Assembly (NCBI GenBank): GCA_958295955.1
Contig: OY282420.1
Span: 4,106,435 to 4,170,434, forward strand
Source of the DNA: an uncultured Bryobacterales bacterium
Lineage (GTDB): Bacteria; Acidobacteriota; Terriglobia; Bryobacterales; UBA6623
Length of the DNA: 64,000 bases
Direction: 5' to 3'
Each line of letters opens with the position of its first letter. Positions within the stretch are counted from its first letter, which is position 1. The notes below the pieces were generated by a model. That model did not search any database and was not told the DNA's origin. It was given only the letters and a program-made list of their open reading frames with translations. Shown in pieces: positions 1 to 7,977 of this stretch. The position numbers were made by a program, and so were the translations under genes.

Positions 1-380
1 GCGCCGGCTGCGGCGTGGGCTGCGAGCGCCTCTTCCACGGCGCGGCCCAGCCTGAGATCGGCGTGGGCGACGATTCCGGCGATTGCCGCTCCGCTGCCGG
101 CGGCGCCGGAGCGGGCGGTTGCGGCAACGAATTCCGTCTCGCCGACCGGTCGCAACGCCGCGGGGCCGTCCGTGCGGTAACAGGCGCGGCACTCGAGAAA
201 GACGGTTTGGACGACGTTATGCCCCGCGCCCGTGTCGGCGTGAAGCTGCGCCAACAGGTACGGCCCCTGGAGACGGTTTTCCTTCCAGAGGTGATGGTGC
301 GGGTCGACGATGACGCGCTCCGGCTCCAAGATCTCTTCCTGAACGAGATCGAGCCATTCCGCGCTGCCGGGTTTGGGCAT
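1..380 (-). CDS. Amidohydrolase (COG3618 type), 5' part only
   Basis: The gene begins at ATG 378-380 on the minus strand and runs off the left edge, so only about 126 N-terminal residues are visible. A clear TGGAGG ribosome site lies just upstream (381-390). The start reads MPKPGSAEWLDLV and soon reaches VDPHHHLW, the metal-binding HxH of the amidohydrolase 2 family (predicted TIM-barrel hydrolases, COG3618), followed by VFLECRACYR, also typical of this family. No signal peptide is seen, so it is probably cytoplasmic. Family members hydrolyse lactones or decarboxylate small acids; the substrate cannot be told from this piece. A second COG3618-like gene lies at 57438-58265. Confidence 0.75.
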   Translation of the reverse strand, partial: MPKPGSAEWLDLVQEEILEPERVIVDPHHHLWKENRLQGPYLLAQLHADTGAGHNVVQTVFLECRACYRTDGPAALRPVGETEFVAATARSGAAGSGAAIAGIVAHADLRLGRAVEEALAAHAAAG

Positions 381-475
381 GGTTCCTCCATTTGTACAGG
401 AAACCGCGGGCGGACGGTTTACATCCGCTTGTCACGGGATGTTCGCCCCGGCTTGTTAGGCTGGAGCTTATCCCC

Positions 476-1303
476 ATGAACAGTCCCGATTTTGTTGCGT
501 TTGCGTCGGACGTAGCCCACGAGGCGGGCGCGGTCTTGATGAATCACTACGAGAAGGTCAACATCGAGTACAAGGGCGCGTTCGACACCGTGACCGCCGC
601 GGACCGGGCGGCCGAGAAGCTGATCGTCGAGCGTATCCGGGCGCGGTTTCCCACGCATTCGGTCATTGCCGAAGAGGGCGGCGGGATCGACCGGGGCGGC
701 GATTGCGTCTGGTATGTCGATCCGCTCGACGGCACGACGAATTTCGCCCACGGGATGCAGCGTTTTTGCGTCAGCATCGGTTTGTGGTCGCAAGGGGAGG
801 GGCGGGTCGGAGTCGTTTTCGACCCGACTCGCGGCGATCTGTTTTGCGCGGAGGCGGGTTCCGGCGCCTACCTCAATACGCGCAGATTGCGGGTTTCGCA
901 GGTCAGCGACTTCCGCCAGGCACTTTTTGCGACGGGGTTTCCCAGCAGCATCCGCCATGTCAATACCAACGTGCATTATTTCTATCAGGTGGCGATGCAT
1001 AGCCACGGCGTGCGGCGGACGGGTTCGGCGGCGCTTGACCTGTGCTCGGTGGCGCGCGGCCACCTGGAAGGCTTTTGGGAAATCGGACTCAAGCCCTGGG
1101 ACGTGGGCGCCGGATTGGTGATTCTTGGCGAGGCCGGGGGACAATACTGCGACTTCGAGGGCGGCCGCTATCGGCCTGGAGACGCGCGCCTGGTTTGCGC
1201 CAACGGAAAAGTGACCGGCGCGCTGCTCGAACTATTCGCCGAGATCGGCCGCGGCGAGTTCCGCGCGGCGATGCCGCCCGTGACGGGCTCAGCGGGCGCG
1301 TAG
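476..1303 (+). CDS. Inositol monophosphatase family protein
   Basis: A 275-residue Mg-dependent phosphatase of the IMPase/SuhB family, of normal length. The three family metal sites are visible: EEGGG at residues 66-70, VDPLDGTTNF with D82 and D85, and WDVGAG with D209. Members remove phosphate from myo-inositol 1-phosphate or related sugar phosphates, or 3'-phosphoadenosine phosphate (CysQ); which one applies here cannot be decided from motifs. I chose ATG 476 because homologs begin close to the DFVAFASDVAHEAG helix; an upstream in-frame extension to 392 adds residues unlike the family and would overlap the divergent promoter area. The stop overlaps the tail of the convergent gene 1289-1819 by 15 bases. 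Next to a nitrite/sulfite reductase, a CysQ-like role in PAPS turnover is possible but unproven. Confidence 0.85.
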   Translation: MNSPDFVAFASDVAHEAGAVLMNHYEKVNIEYKGAFDTVTAADRAAEKLIVERIRARFPTHSVIAEEGGGIDRGGDCVWYVDPLDGTTNFAHGMQRFCVSIGLWSQGEGRVGVVFDPTRGDLFCAEAGSGAYLNTRRLRVSQVSDFRQALFATGFPSSIRHVNTNVHYFYQVAMHSHGVRRTGSAALDLCSVARGHLEGFWEIGLKPWDVGAGLVILGEAGGQYCDFEGGRYRPGDARLVCANGKVTGALLELFAEIGRGEFRAAMPPVTGSAGA

Positions 1304-1819
1304 GGAATAGCCTAGCCTGCCGAGCGGATCGGCGTGGCGCGCGAGTTGCTGCGGGTTAACCCCGAACGCCGCCGCCGCCGCGGGGCGGATCCGCGCGTCC
1401 GTTGCATCGTCGTTGGGAAAGCCGAGGCGGTCGTTGACGAAGATTTCCCAACAGCCTTCGCGCGTTTGGAAGTCCGCAGGAAATTCCGGTTCGGAGGTCA
1501 ACGCCGCGTTGAGTTCGCGGGCGCGGCGCAGGGCTGCGGCGAAACGCTCGCGGAGACCGCCGCTCAGTCCGCTTTGCGTGCTCGTCAACAGACCCGGTCC
1601 GGGGGGATTCAGGTTGACCGCATAGCGGTCGCGCTTGCCGGCGAGCAAAATCCCCGGGCCTTGCGCCATGTGCGCGTAATCGGCCAGATCTACCCAGTCA
1701 CAGGGATGGTCTTCCACCCGCCGCCAGCGGTCGAAAATCGTCAGAAAAGGGTCAAGGTCGGGCGCGGCCGGCGCGTCGAGCAGAAGCTTGACGTCGATTC
1801 TTTGCAGATCGTTTTCCAT
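1289..1819 (-). CDS. Hypothetical protein paired with nitrite/sulfite reductase
   Basis: A 176-residue soluble protein with no signal peptide or membrane segment, which I do not recognise. It starts at ATG 1817-1819 behind a good AAGGGAG site. The N-terminal part (MENDLQRIDVKLLLD) looks like alternating beta strands, and the middle has a conserved-looking HMAQGPGILLAGKRDRYAVN stretch; the C-terminal third is Ala/Arg rich. It sits 75 bases downstream of the siroheme reductase on the same strand, so the two are probably cotranscribed, and it may be an accessory to sulfur or nitrogen assimilation. That role rests only on position. Confidence 0.6.
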   Translation of the reverse strand: MENDLQRIDVKLLLDAPAAPDLDPFLTIFDRWRRVEDHPCDWVDLADYAHMAQGPGILLAGKRDRYAVNLNPPGPGLLTSTQSGLSGGLRERFAAALRRARELNAALTSEPEFPADFQTREGCWEIFVNDRLGFPNDDATDARIRPAAAAAFGVNPQQLARHADPLGRLGYSLRAR

Positions 1820-1894
1820 CGTCTCCCTTGGGCTGTCTTCCCCGGCGCGGGAGCAGTCTTCTTCCCTGCGGCCCCGGATGCGCCGCCCTGCGGC

Positions 1895-4030
1895 CTAAAA
1901 ATTCGTCGCTTGCGAGTACACTCCCTGCGCGGCCTCGATGAAGAGCGTCGCTTCCTCGACCCGCAGGCGGGCTTTTTCGGGATTGTCCGTCGCGCCTTCC
2001 ACCGCGGCGCGGAAGAAGTTCTCCGCGAACGGGCGGTAAAAAGCGTCCGACTCGTAGAAAAATTTCTTGAACTCGGCGACCGTGTCGTATTTGTCCGACA
2101 GCCAGAGGCCCTTGGTGAAGAGCAGGGCGTCGGCGGCCTTTTTGTTTGCCTGGAACGCCTTGCCCGCGGCCTCCGCGAAGCGTCCCTCGTCGAGGTCGAT
2201 GGTCGCTTCGAAGTGAATGCGGTCCGCGTCTTCAAGCATGAATTCCGCTTGGTCGACGACTTTGCCGGCGCACTCGCCGACGCCGATGGAGCGCTGGTAT
2301 TGCCACGGCTGCCGGGTGTCTTTGTAGAACTCCGGCGCTTCTTCGAGCGCCGGCAGCAGCATCAACTCTGCGAGCTCTTGACGCAGGCGCGCCTTGCCCA
2401 GCCGTTGCACGACCTGACTGAGGGTTTCGTTCCCTTGCTTTTCGCGGCTGTAGAACTCCGCGAGCTTGACGATGGCCTTCTCGACGTTCTGCGAGGGAAT
2501 TTTGCCCACGGCCAAGCCGTACGATTCGGCGTTGTTTTGCATCGAGCCGCCGACGGTTACCTGGAACACCGGCGCGGTATGGTTCTGCTTGCGCTGCACG
2601 GAACCGAAGAAACCGATGTCGGCGATGTGATGCTGGCCGCAGGAATTGAAGCAGCCGCTGATTTTGATCGAAAGATCCGCACGGCCGGCAATCTCGCTCA
2701 GACCGTTGGAGAAGCGGTTGTGCAGGTGGGCGGCGAGTCCGCGCGAGGAGGTGATGCCCAGCTTGCAGGAGTCCGTTCCGGGACAGGCGACGATGTCCTT
2801 CAGGCGCCCGGCGCCGGCTTCGCCCAAGCCGATTTCGTGCAGCTCTTCGTAGAGCGCCGGCAAATCCGCGTTCGAGACCCAACGCAGCACAAAGTTCTGA
2901 TCGACGGTGGTGCGGATGGTGTCTTTGATGAAGCGGCGCGACAATTCCGCCAAACGGCGGGTCTGCTCGGAAGTGATGTCGCCGAGCGGCAGCAGGACGG
3001 CGGCTGTCGAATAGCCTTTCTGCTTTTGCGGGCGGACGTTGGCGTTGAGCCAGCGGCGCATGGCCTCGGAGGCGTTCGCGGGAAGCGCGAGTTCCGACGG
3101 GCCTTTGAGCGGCTCGTCGCTGAGCCCCGCCATTGCTTCGACAAGCTCCAGTTCCCAGCGCGGGTCCGCCGGCAGCTTGCCGCGCTCCTCCTCCACCAGG
3201 CGCTTGAACTCGTCGAGGCCCAGCTTGGCGATCAGGAATTTCATGCGCGCCTTGGCCCGGTTTTTCTTTTCGCCCAGCTTGGCGAAGACGCGCGAGACGG
3301 CTTGCGCCAGCGGAAGCATTTCGTCGGCAGGCAGGAATTCGCTGTAGGGCTTGGCCTGATGGGGCAGGGAGCCGAGTCCGCCGCCGACCAGAACCTTGAA
3401 TCCTTTGACCCCGTTTCTGATTTGCGCGATGGCGCCGATGTCGTGCATGCGGCCGAGACCGCAGGCATGTTGTTCGCAGCCGGAATACGAAATCTTGAAC
3501 TTGCGGCCGAAGTTCTGCGCGTCGGGATGGCGCAGCAGGAAGTAGGCCATCGCCTGGGCGTAAGGGGTGACGTCGAAAGTCTCGTCGGAGCACACGCCGG
3601 AGCGCGGGCAGGCGGTGACGTTGCGCACGACGTTGCCGCAGGCTTCTTTGGTGGTGATGCCGGCCGCGGCCAGGCGCCGCATCATGTTGGGCGCGTCGCC
3701 GATATCGACGTAGTGGCATTGGAAGTCCTGCCGCGTCGTGACGTGCAACACGCCGACTGCGTATTCTTCGGCGATAGCGGCCAGAGCGATCAGTTGATCG
3801 GCGCTAACCATGCCCATGGGTATCTTGATGCGCTGCATCTGGACGCGGTCTTGCCGTTGCCCGTAAACGCCGTGGCGCAAGCGGAACTCGGTGAACACCT
3901 TGTCATCGACCAAGCCGGCCTGGACGCGGCGCAATTCCGTCTCGAAGACGTCGATTTCCCGGCGTATGTCGGCAGGCAGCCGGCCCCAGGTCACGCTGGT
4001 GTCGATAGGCGTGAAAGTCGGCGTAGCCAT
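1895..4030 (-). CDS. Nitrite/sulfite reductase, siroheme/[4Fe-4S] type
   Basis: A 711-residue assimilatory reductase catalysing six-electron reduction of nitrite to ammonia or sulfite to sulfide. It has two ferredoxin-like and two siroheme-binding modules. The cluster and siroheme ligands are intact: ACPGTDSC gives C416-x5-C422 and GCFNSC gives C460-x3-C464, matching the spacing of E. coli CysI. The N-terminal half carries HVTTRQDFQCHYV and ACPRSGVC, typical of NirA/Sir. The start is ATG 4028-4030 with GGGAG about nine bases upstream; a longer frame reaches past the divergent gene and is not credible. Beyond about residue 550 there is a helical extension of some 160 residues not found in CysI. 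No flavoprotein partner is nearby, so ferredoxin is the likely donor. Nitrite versus sulfite cannot be settled by eye. Confidence 0.9.
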   Translation of the reverse strand: MATPTFTPIDTSVTWGRLPADIRREIDVFETELRRVQAGLVDDKVFTEFRLRHGVYGQRQDRVQMQRIKIPMGMVSADQLIALAAIAEEYAVGVLHVTTRQDFQCHYVDIGDAPNMMRRLAAAGITTKEACGNVVRNVTACPRSGVCSDETFDVTPYAQAMAYFLLRHPDAQNFGRKFKISYSGCEQHACGLGRMHDIGAIAQIRNGVKGFKVLVGGGLGSLPHQAKPYSEFLPADEMLPLAQAVSRVFAKLGEKKNRAKARMKFLIAKLGLDEFKRLVEEERGKLPADPRWELELVEAMAGLSDEPLKGPSELALPANASEAMRRWLNANVRPQKQKGYSTAAVLLPLGDITSEQTRRLAELSRRFIKDTIRTTVDQNFVLRWVSNADLPALYEELHEIGLGEAGAGRLKDIVACPGTDSCKLGITSSRGLAAHLHNRFSNGLSEIAGRADLSIKISGCFNSCGQHHIADIGFFGSVQRKQNHTAPVFQVTVGGSMQNNAESYGLAVGKIPSQNVEKAIVKLAEFYSREKQGNETLSQVVQRLGKARLRQELAELMLLPALEEAPEFYKDTRQPWQYQRSIGVGECAGKVVDQAEFMLEDADRIHFEATIDLDEGRFAEAAGKAFQANKKAADALLFTKGLWLSDKYDTVAEFKKFFYESDAFYRPFAENFFRAAVEGATDNPEKARLRVEEATLFIEAAQGVYSQATNF

Positions 4031-4112
4031 GACTGAAGCTCCCGTCGGGCGGCGCCTCGTGCAATGCCCGTTATTTCGATAGGCATTGTATGGATTCTGC
4101 GCCCGTGTATCA

Positions 4113-4140
4113 ATAGTATCACTTCGCAGCGCGGAGGCAA
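4113..4140 (-). promoter_or_regulatory. Candidate sigma-70-like promoter for the nitrite/sulfite reductase
   Basis: On the minus strand TTGCCT (4135-4140) and TACTAT (4113-4118) are separated by 16 bases, giving a leader of about 75 bases before the ATG at 4030. A direct repeat GTATC at 4107-4111 and 4116-4120 (plus-strand reading) overlaps the -10 box and could be a regulator site. This is the 185-base divergent gap shared with the Sel1-repeat gene. Confidence 0.35.
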
Positions 4141-4215
4141 TCGCTGCGGCGCCGAGTTTCAGCTTGGCGATCGATTCTGTATGCTGAGTGCGAAAAGGAG
4201 AGAGGAAACGGAGCC

Positions 4216-6834
4216 ATGACTTATACCCAAAAAACTTCGTACCGTCACTCCGCTTTCGGATTTCCGCTCCGGCTTCGCGGCGTCGCGCTCGCGCTGCCGG
4301 CGCTTCTGCTTTCGGCGCAGGGCGCAATCGCCCAGGACGGAACCGTCGATGCCGCCGCCATCGATGTCGAGACATTCCGGCGCGGCGCCGAAATGGGCAA
4401 TCCCGGGGCGCAATACCAACTCGGCTTGCTGCATTTCGACGGTTTCGGCGTCCCTTTGGATCCCGCCGAAACCGTCCGCTTGCACCGCCTCGCCGCCGCG
4501 CAGGGACATGCAGGCGCTCATAATTCGCTGCGCGACAGATACCGCTACGGCCAAGGCGTTTCTCGCGATGCGGCGGAGTCGGTGTTCTGGCTGCGAGCGC
4601 TCGCCGAGCGAGGAAGCCCGGGCGCACAGGACAACTTGGCTCTTTTCTACCTTTTTGGCCGCGGCGTGGCGCCGAACGGCGCCGAGTCCGCCCGGTGGCT
4701 GCGCATGGCCGCCGAGCAGAACGACGACAACAACCGCGCCCGCAAGTACACTCTCGGGTTGCGCTACTTCCGGGGCGAGGGCATAGCGCAGGACTACGCC
4801 GAGGCGGCCCGCTGGTTCGAGGCGGCAGCCGAGCTTAACGGCAATCTCGCCCCCAACGCTCTCGCCGAGCGCCTACTGGCCTTGATGCACCGCATGGGTT
4901 TCGGCGTGCCGCAAGACCATGCCGAGGCTGAAAAGTGGTATTGCCGCGGCCTTGCCGTCGCCATGCCCGCCAAGCGGAATTGCGCCGCCGGCGCTGCCGC
5001 TCCCGGCGTCAACGCCTCCCTCTACAACCGCAGAGTGAGATGGGCGCAGAGACCGATGGTCCAAACAAGAGCCACCGGCGCTCAGGGAGGCAATCCCGCC
5101 GATCTGTATTGGCTTGTCCGCATGTACTATTTCAACGGTTTTATCTGGGGGTACGATCTGTTGCCCAATGGCGAGCTGCCGCCTGCGCTCGAAGGCTCGA
5201 TCGTGGCGCATCCCGAGTGGTCGGGCGCCCAACCCGACGCCTGGTTGATGACCTTGGCCGAGGGCGGGGATCCGGCGGCGCAGTTCTATGCCGGCCAGAT
5301 GTACGCCAACGGCTACGGAGCGCCGCGGGACGGCGCCGAGGCCGCGCGATGGTATCGCATGGCTGCCGAGCAAGGGCACGAGATGGCTCATAACGCGCTG
5401 AGCGCGGCCTACCGCTCCGGCCGCGGCATACCCCGGGACTCAATGGAATCCATCCGCCTACTGCGCGCTCTCGCCGACCTGGGGAACGCCGCCGCTCGGT
5501 ATCAGCTTGCCCTGCGTTATCGGTGGGGCGAGGGCGTGCCGCAGGACAACGGCGAGTATGTTCGGCTGCTCCTTTTGGCCGCCGAGCAAAGTTTCAACAA
5601 CTCTTACAACGCTTATATGGCGCTTGGCAACGCGTACTTGCGGGGCGACGGCGTTGCGCAAGACGACGCCGAGGCGGCCAGGTGGTTCGGACTGGCCGCA
5701 GCCGCCAATCCCGACAACTCTTTGGCGGACCGAAGAATCGCCGCGATGCATTACTACGGCAAAATTCCGCAGGAGACGGCAGCGGATTCCATCGCGAAGC
5801 TCGTCAGCGACGGCTCCAGGTCGGCCGCTGCGTCTTACGAGCTCGGCCTGATGCGCTACCACGGCAAAGGCGCGCCGCAGGATGTCGACGAGGCTCTGCG
5901 GCTGCTTCGCGGCGCCGCGGCAAGCCTTGCGCGTCCGCGGTGGGTGCTCGCCGCGCTGCACGAAGAGGGCGTTGCTTCCCCGGACATTGGCGGAGAGGTG
6001 ATTCTTGCGGACCTGCTCAGCGAGACTGCGAGCGGAGCGCCGAATGCTCTGGCCACGGCGTTCGGGAGCGCATTCGCCGGCTTGGGCGCGCAGGCTGTGG
6101 GCAGCCTCGACGAGTCCGGCCGGCTCTCCACGCAAGCCGGCGGCGTCTGCCTCGCCGTCGACGGGGTCAGGGCGCCGCTGCTGTTCGTCTCTTCCAGTCA
6201 GATCAACTTTCAGGTTCCGGCCGAGGCCGCCGCCGAGAGCGAAGCAGTGGTCGAAGCGGTCTCCGGTTGCGGGACCGCCGAGGAACGGCGCAGCAGCCCC
6301 GTCTCGTTCACGATTGCCGCGCGCAGACCGAGGTTCTTCCTGCTCGAGGGCTTCGGGACGCTCATCGCCATGCATGGCGGAAGCGGCGCGCTGGTAGCGG
6401 AGGGCGGTTCGATTCCCGGCGCTTCGCCGGCGAAACCCGGCGAGGTCGTCGTGCTGTACGGGACGGGTTTCGGAGCGGTGTCGCCGGCGTTGGCGGGCGG
6501 AGAGCTTGCGCAGGAAGCAAGAGGCGTGACGGCAAGCGTCAGCGCCCGCATGGTCGTCGTGGACAATACGCCCCGCGCCAATAGCCTCTTCGGCCGGTAT
6601 CGCGGCGTCGTCCATTGGGAGCGGAATACCCGGCTTTACGCGGCGCCTGAATCCAATTTCGATGCGGATGTCAGTTACGCCGGCATAGTTCCGCGGTTCG
6701 CCGGGCTGTATCAGGTAAACGTGCGTATTCCGGAGAATGCGTCCGGGGGCATATTGGGCCTTGTCGTAACCGTTGACGACGGCGGCGGGAACCCGATTCG
6801 GGCCGGTGGACTGATCGTCGTTGCGGAGGAGTAG
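4216..6834 (+). CDS. Secreted Sel1-repeat protein with TIGR03437 C-terminus
   Basis: An 872-residue exported protein. A signal peptide covers about residues 1-38, ending in SAQGAIAQ. From about residue 55 to 600 it has roughly twelve Sel1-type repeats (for example GNPGAQYQLGLLHFDGFGVP and GDPAAQFYAGQMYANGYGAP), an alpha-solenoid used for protein-protein contact. From about residue 620 it ends in the Solibacter C-terminal beta domain (TIGR03437), recognisable by SSSQINFQVPAEA, VVLYGTGFG and FAGLYQVNVRIP. The ATG at 4216 follows a GGAG site. Joining a Sel1 solenoid to this domain is unusual; the second such domain in the window (53007-55652) is joined to NHL repeats. Function unknown; probably a cell-surface scaffold. 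Confidence 0.85.
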   Translation: MTYTQKTSYRHSAFGFPLRLRGVALALPALLLSAQGAIAQDGTVDAAAIDVETFRRGAEMGNPGAQYQLGLLHFDGFGVPLDPAETVRLHRLAAAQGHAGAHNSLRDRYRYGQGVSRDAAESVFWLRALAERGSPGAQDNLALFYLFGRGVAPNGAESARWLRMAAEQNDDNNRARKYTLGLRYFRGEGIAQDYAEAARWFEAAAELNGNLAPNALAERLLALMHRMGFGVPQDHAEAEKWYCRGLAVAMPAKRNCAAGAAAPGVNASLYNRRVRWAQRPMVQTRATGAQGGNPADLYWLVRMYYFNGFIWGYDLLPNGELPPALEGSIVAHPEWSGAQPDAWLMTLAEGGDPAAQFYAGQMYANGYGAPRDGAEAARWYRMAAEQGHEMAHNALSAAYRSGRGIPRDSMESIRLLRALADLGNAAARYQLALRYRWGEGVPQDNGEYVRLLLLAAEQSFNNSYNAYMALGNAYLRGDGVAQDDAEAARWFGLAAAANPDNSLADRRIAAMHYYGKIPQETAADSIAKLVSDGSRSAAASYELGLMRYHGKGAPQDVDEALRLLRGAAASLARPRWVLAALHEEGVASPDIGGEVILADLLSETASGAPNALATAFGSAFAGLGAQAVGSLDESGRLSTQAGGVCLAVDGVRAPLLFVSSSQINFQVPAEAAAESEAVVEAVSGCGTAEERRSSPVSFTIAARRPRFFLLEGFGTLIAMHGGSGALVAEGGSIPGASPAKPGEVVVLYGTGFGAVSPALAGGELAQEARGVTASVSARMVVVDNTPRANSLFGRYRGVVHWERNTRLYAAPESNFDADVSYAGIVPRFAGLYQVNVRIPENASGGILGLVVTVDDGGGNPIRAGGLIVVAEE

Positions 6835-6897
6835 CTGGCAGGACCGGAGGTACGCCCGTTCGGATTTTCGTGTACAGTAGAGGGCGAGGTCAACGTC

Positions 6898-7965
6898 ATG
6901 AAGCGAACGGCGATTCCAGTGATTTTCGGCGCGCTGCTTGTATTCTCTTGGGCGGCGGTCGAAGCGCCGACGACGGCGGCGGACAACCACGCGGTCAGCG
7001 GCCAAGGCAAGTACAAGTTCAAGGTCGTTTACAAGGGCGGCCACCTGCCGCGCGAGGCGCAGGCGGTGCTGGAAAAGGCTCACGGCGGGTTCGCGGTGGA
7101 CCGCCGGGCGGGCAAGGGCGAGACGTATTTCGCGCTGCCCGGGGCGGGGATCATCCAGGTGAGCGCGGACTTGCGCAAGACGAAGTTGCTCAAAACCGAC
7201 GCCGCGATGAAGCCGCACAACATGCACAACGCCACGATCTGGTACGGGCCGAAGGGCGACGCGCATCTGACCTTCCCCGGCAACGGTTCTGCGGCCGTCT
7301 ATACGACCGATCTGAACGGCAAGCTGGAGCATACGCTCGGAGCGCCGACGGGCATGAAAGATCTGGGGTATCCGACGGCTACCGAATACTTTTTCGGGCA
7401 GGGCAATTTCGTTCCCACCGACGTCGAGTATTTGCAGGGCATGTTCTATGTGGCTACCGGCTATTCGAATCTGGATTACGTCCTGACCGCGTCGGTGGAA
7501 AGCGGCAAGGGCGTGAATGCCGCGTGGTACGACTTGGCCTTCGGCGGCAGGGGCGGCGGGCCGGGGCAGTTCGGCACCGGCCACGGGATTACCGTCCCGC
7601 CGGGTACGACGCGCATCGACGTTGCCGACCGTCCGAACTCGGAAATCGACCGCTTTACGCGCCACGGCCAGTATCTTTCGACGCTGAAGCTGCCGTTGGG
7701 CTCTTATCCTTGCGACGTGGACTACATGGACAATCTCGGCGTCGTCGGCGCCCTGCACGGGCCGGACCGCAAGAAGGGCGCGCCGATCTACATTCTCGAG
7801 GACGACCGGCTGGTTTCGACAATCATGCCCAAGGAAGACTTGGGACTTGAAAAGTTCCAGCACGTTCACAACGCGGTTTTGCACCGCAAGGGCGGCAAGC
7901 TTTACGTGATCGCGCAGGCTTGGAATCCCGGCGACTTCGCGGTCTTCGAGCAGGTTGCGAACTGA
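6898..7965 (+). CDS. Secreted beta-propeller (NHL/6-bladed) protein
   Basis: A 355-residue protein with a signal peptide (MKRTAIPVIFGALLVFSWAA) and a body of repeated strand-rich segments such as FVPTDVEYLQGMFYVATGY, GQFGTGHGITVPPG and FTRHGQYLSTLKLPLGSYP, which fit the blades of an NHL-like propeller. Several HxxN motifs (KPHNMHN, FQHVHNAV) may bind metal, as in copper-dependent PAL-like lyases, but no full catalytic set is clear. It lies 63 bases after the Sel1 gene and 12 before glcE, and may be cotranscribed with glcE. I do not assign a reaction. Confidence 0.7.
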   Translation: MKRTAIPVIFGALLVFSWAAVEAPTTAADNHAVSGQGKYKFKVVYKGGHLPREAQAVLEKAHGGFAVDRRAGKGETYFALPGAGIIQVSADLRKTKLLKTDAAMKPHNMHNATIWYGPKGDAHLTFPGNGSAAVYTTDLNGKLEHTLGAPTGMKDLGYPTATEYFFGQGNFVPTDVEYLQGMFYVATGYSNLDYVLTASVESGKGVNAAWYDLAFGGRGGGPGQFGTGHGITVPPGTTRIDVADRPNSEIDRFTRHGQYLSTLKLPLGSYPCDVDYMDNLGVVGALHGPDRKKGAPIYILEDDRLVSTIMPKEDLGLEKFQHVHNAVLHRKGGKLYVIAQAWNPGDFAVFEQVAN

Positions 7966-7977
7966 GCGGCAGTGTCG

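Noticed and set aside
1334-4036. Plus-strand open frame of 900 codons opposite the siroheme reductase
   Set aside because: Antisense to a gene with intact cluster and siroheme ligands; no recognisable fold.
4180-4185. TATGCT as the -10 box of the Sel1 gene
   Set aside because: The matching -35 position reads TTTCAG, only a weak fit; not enough to call.
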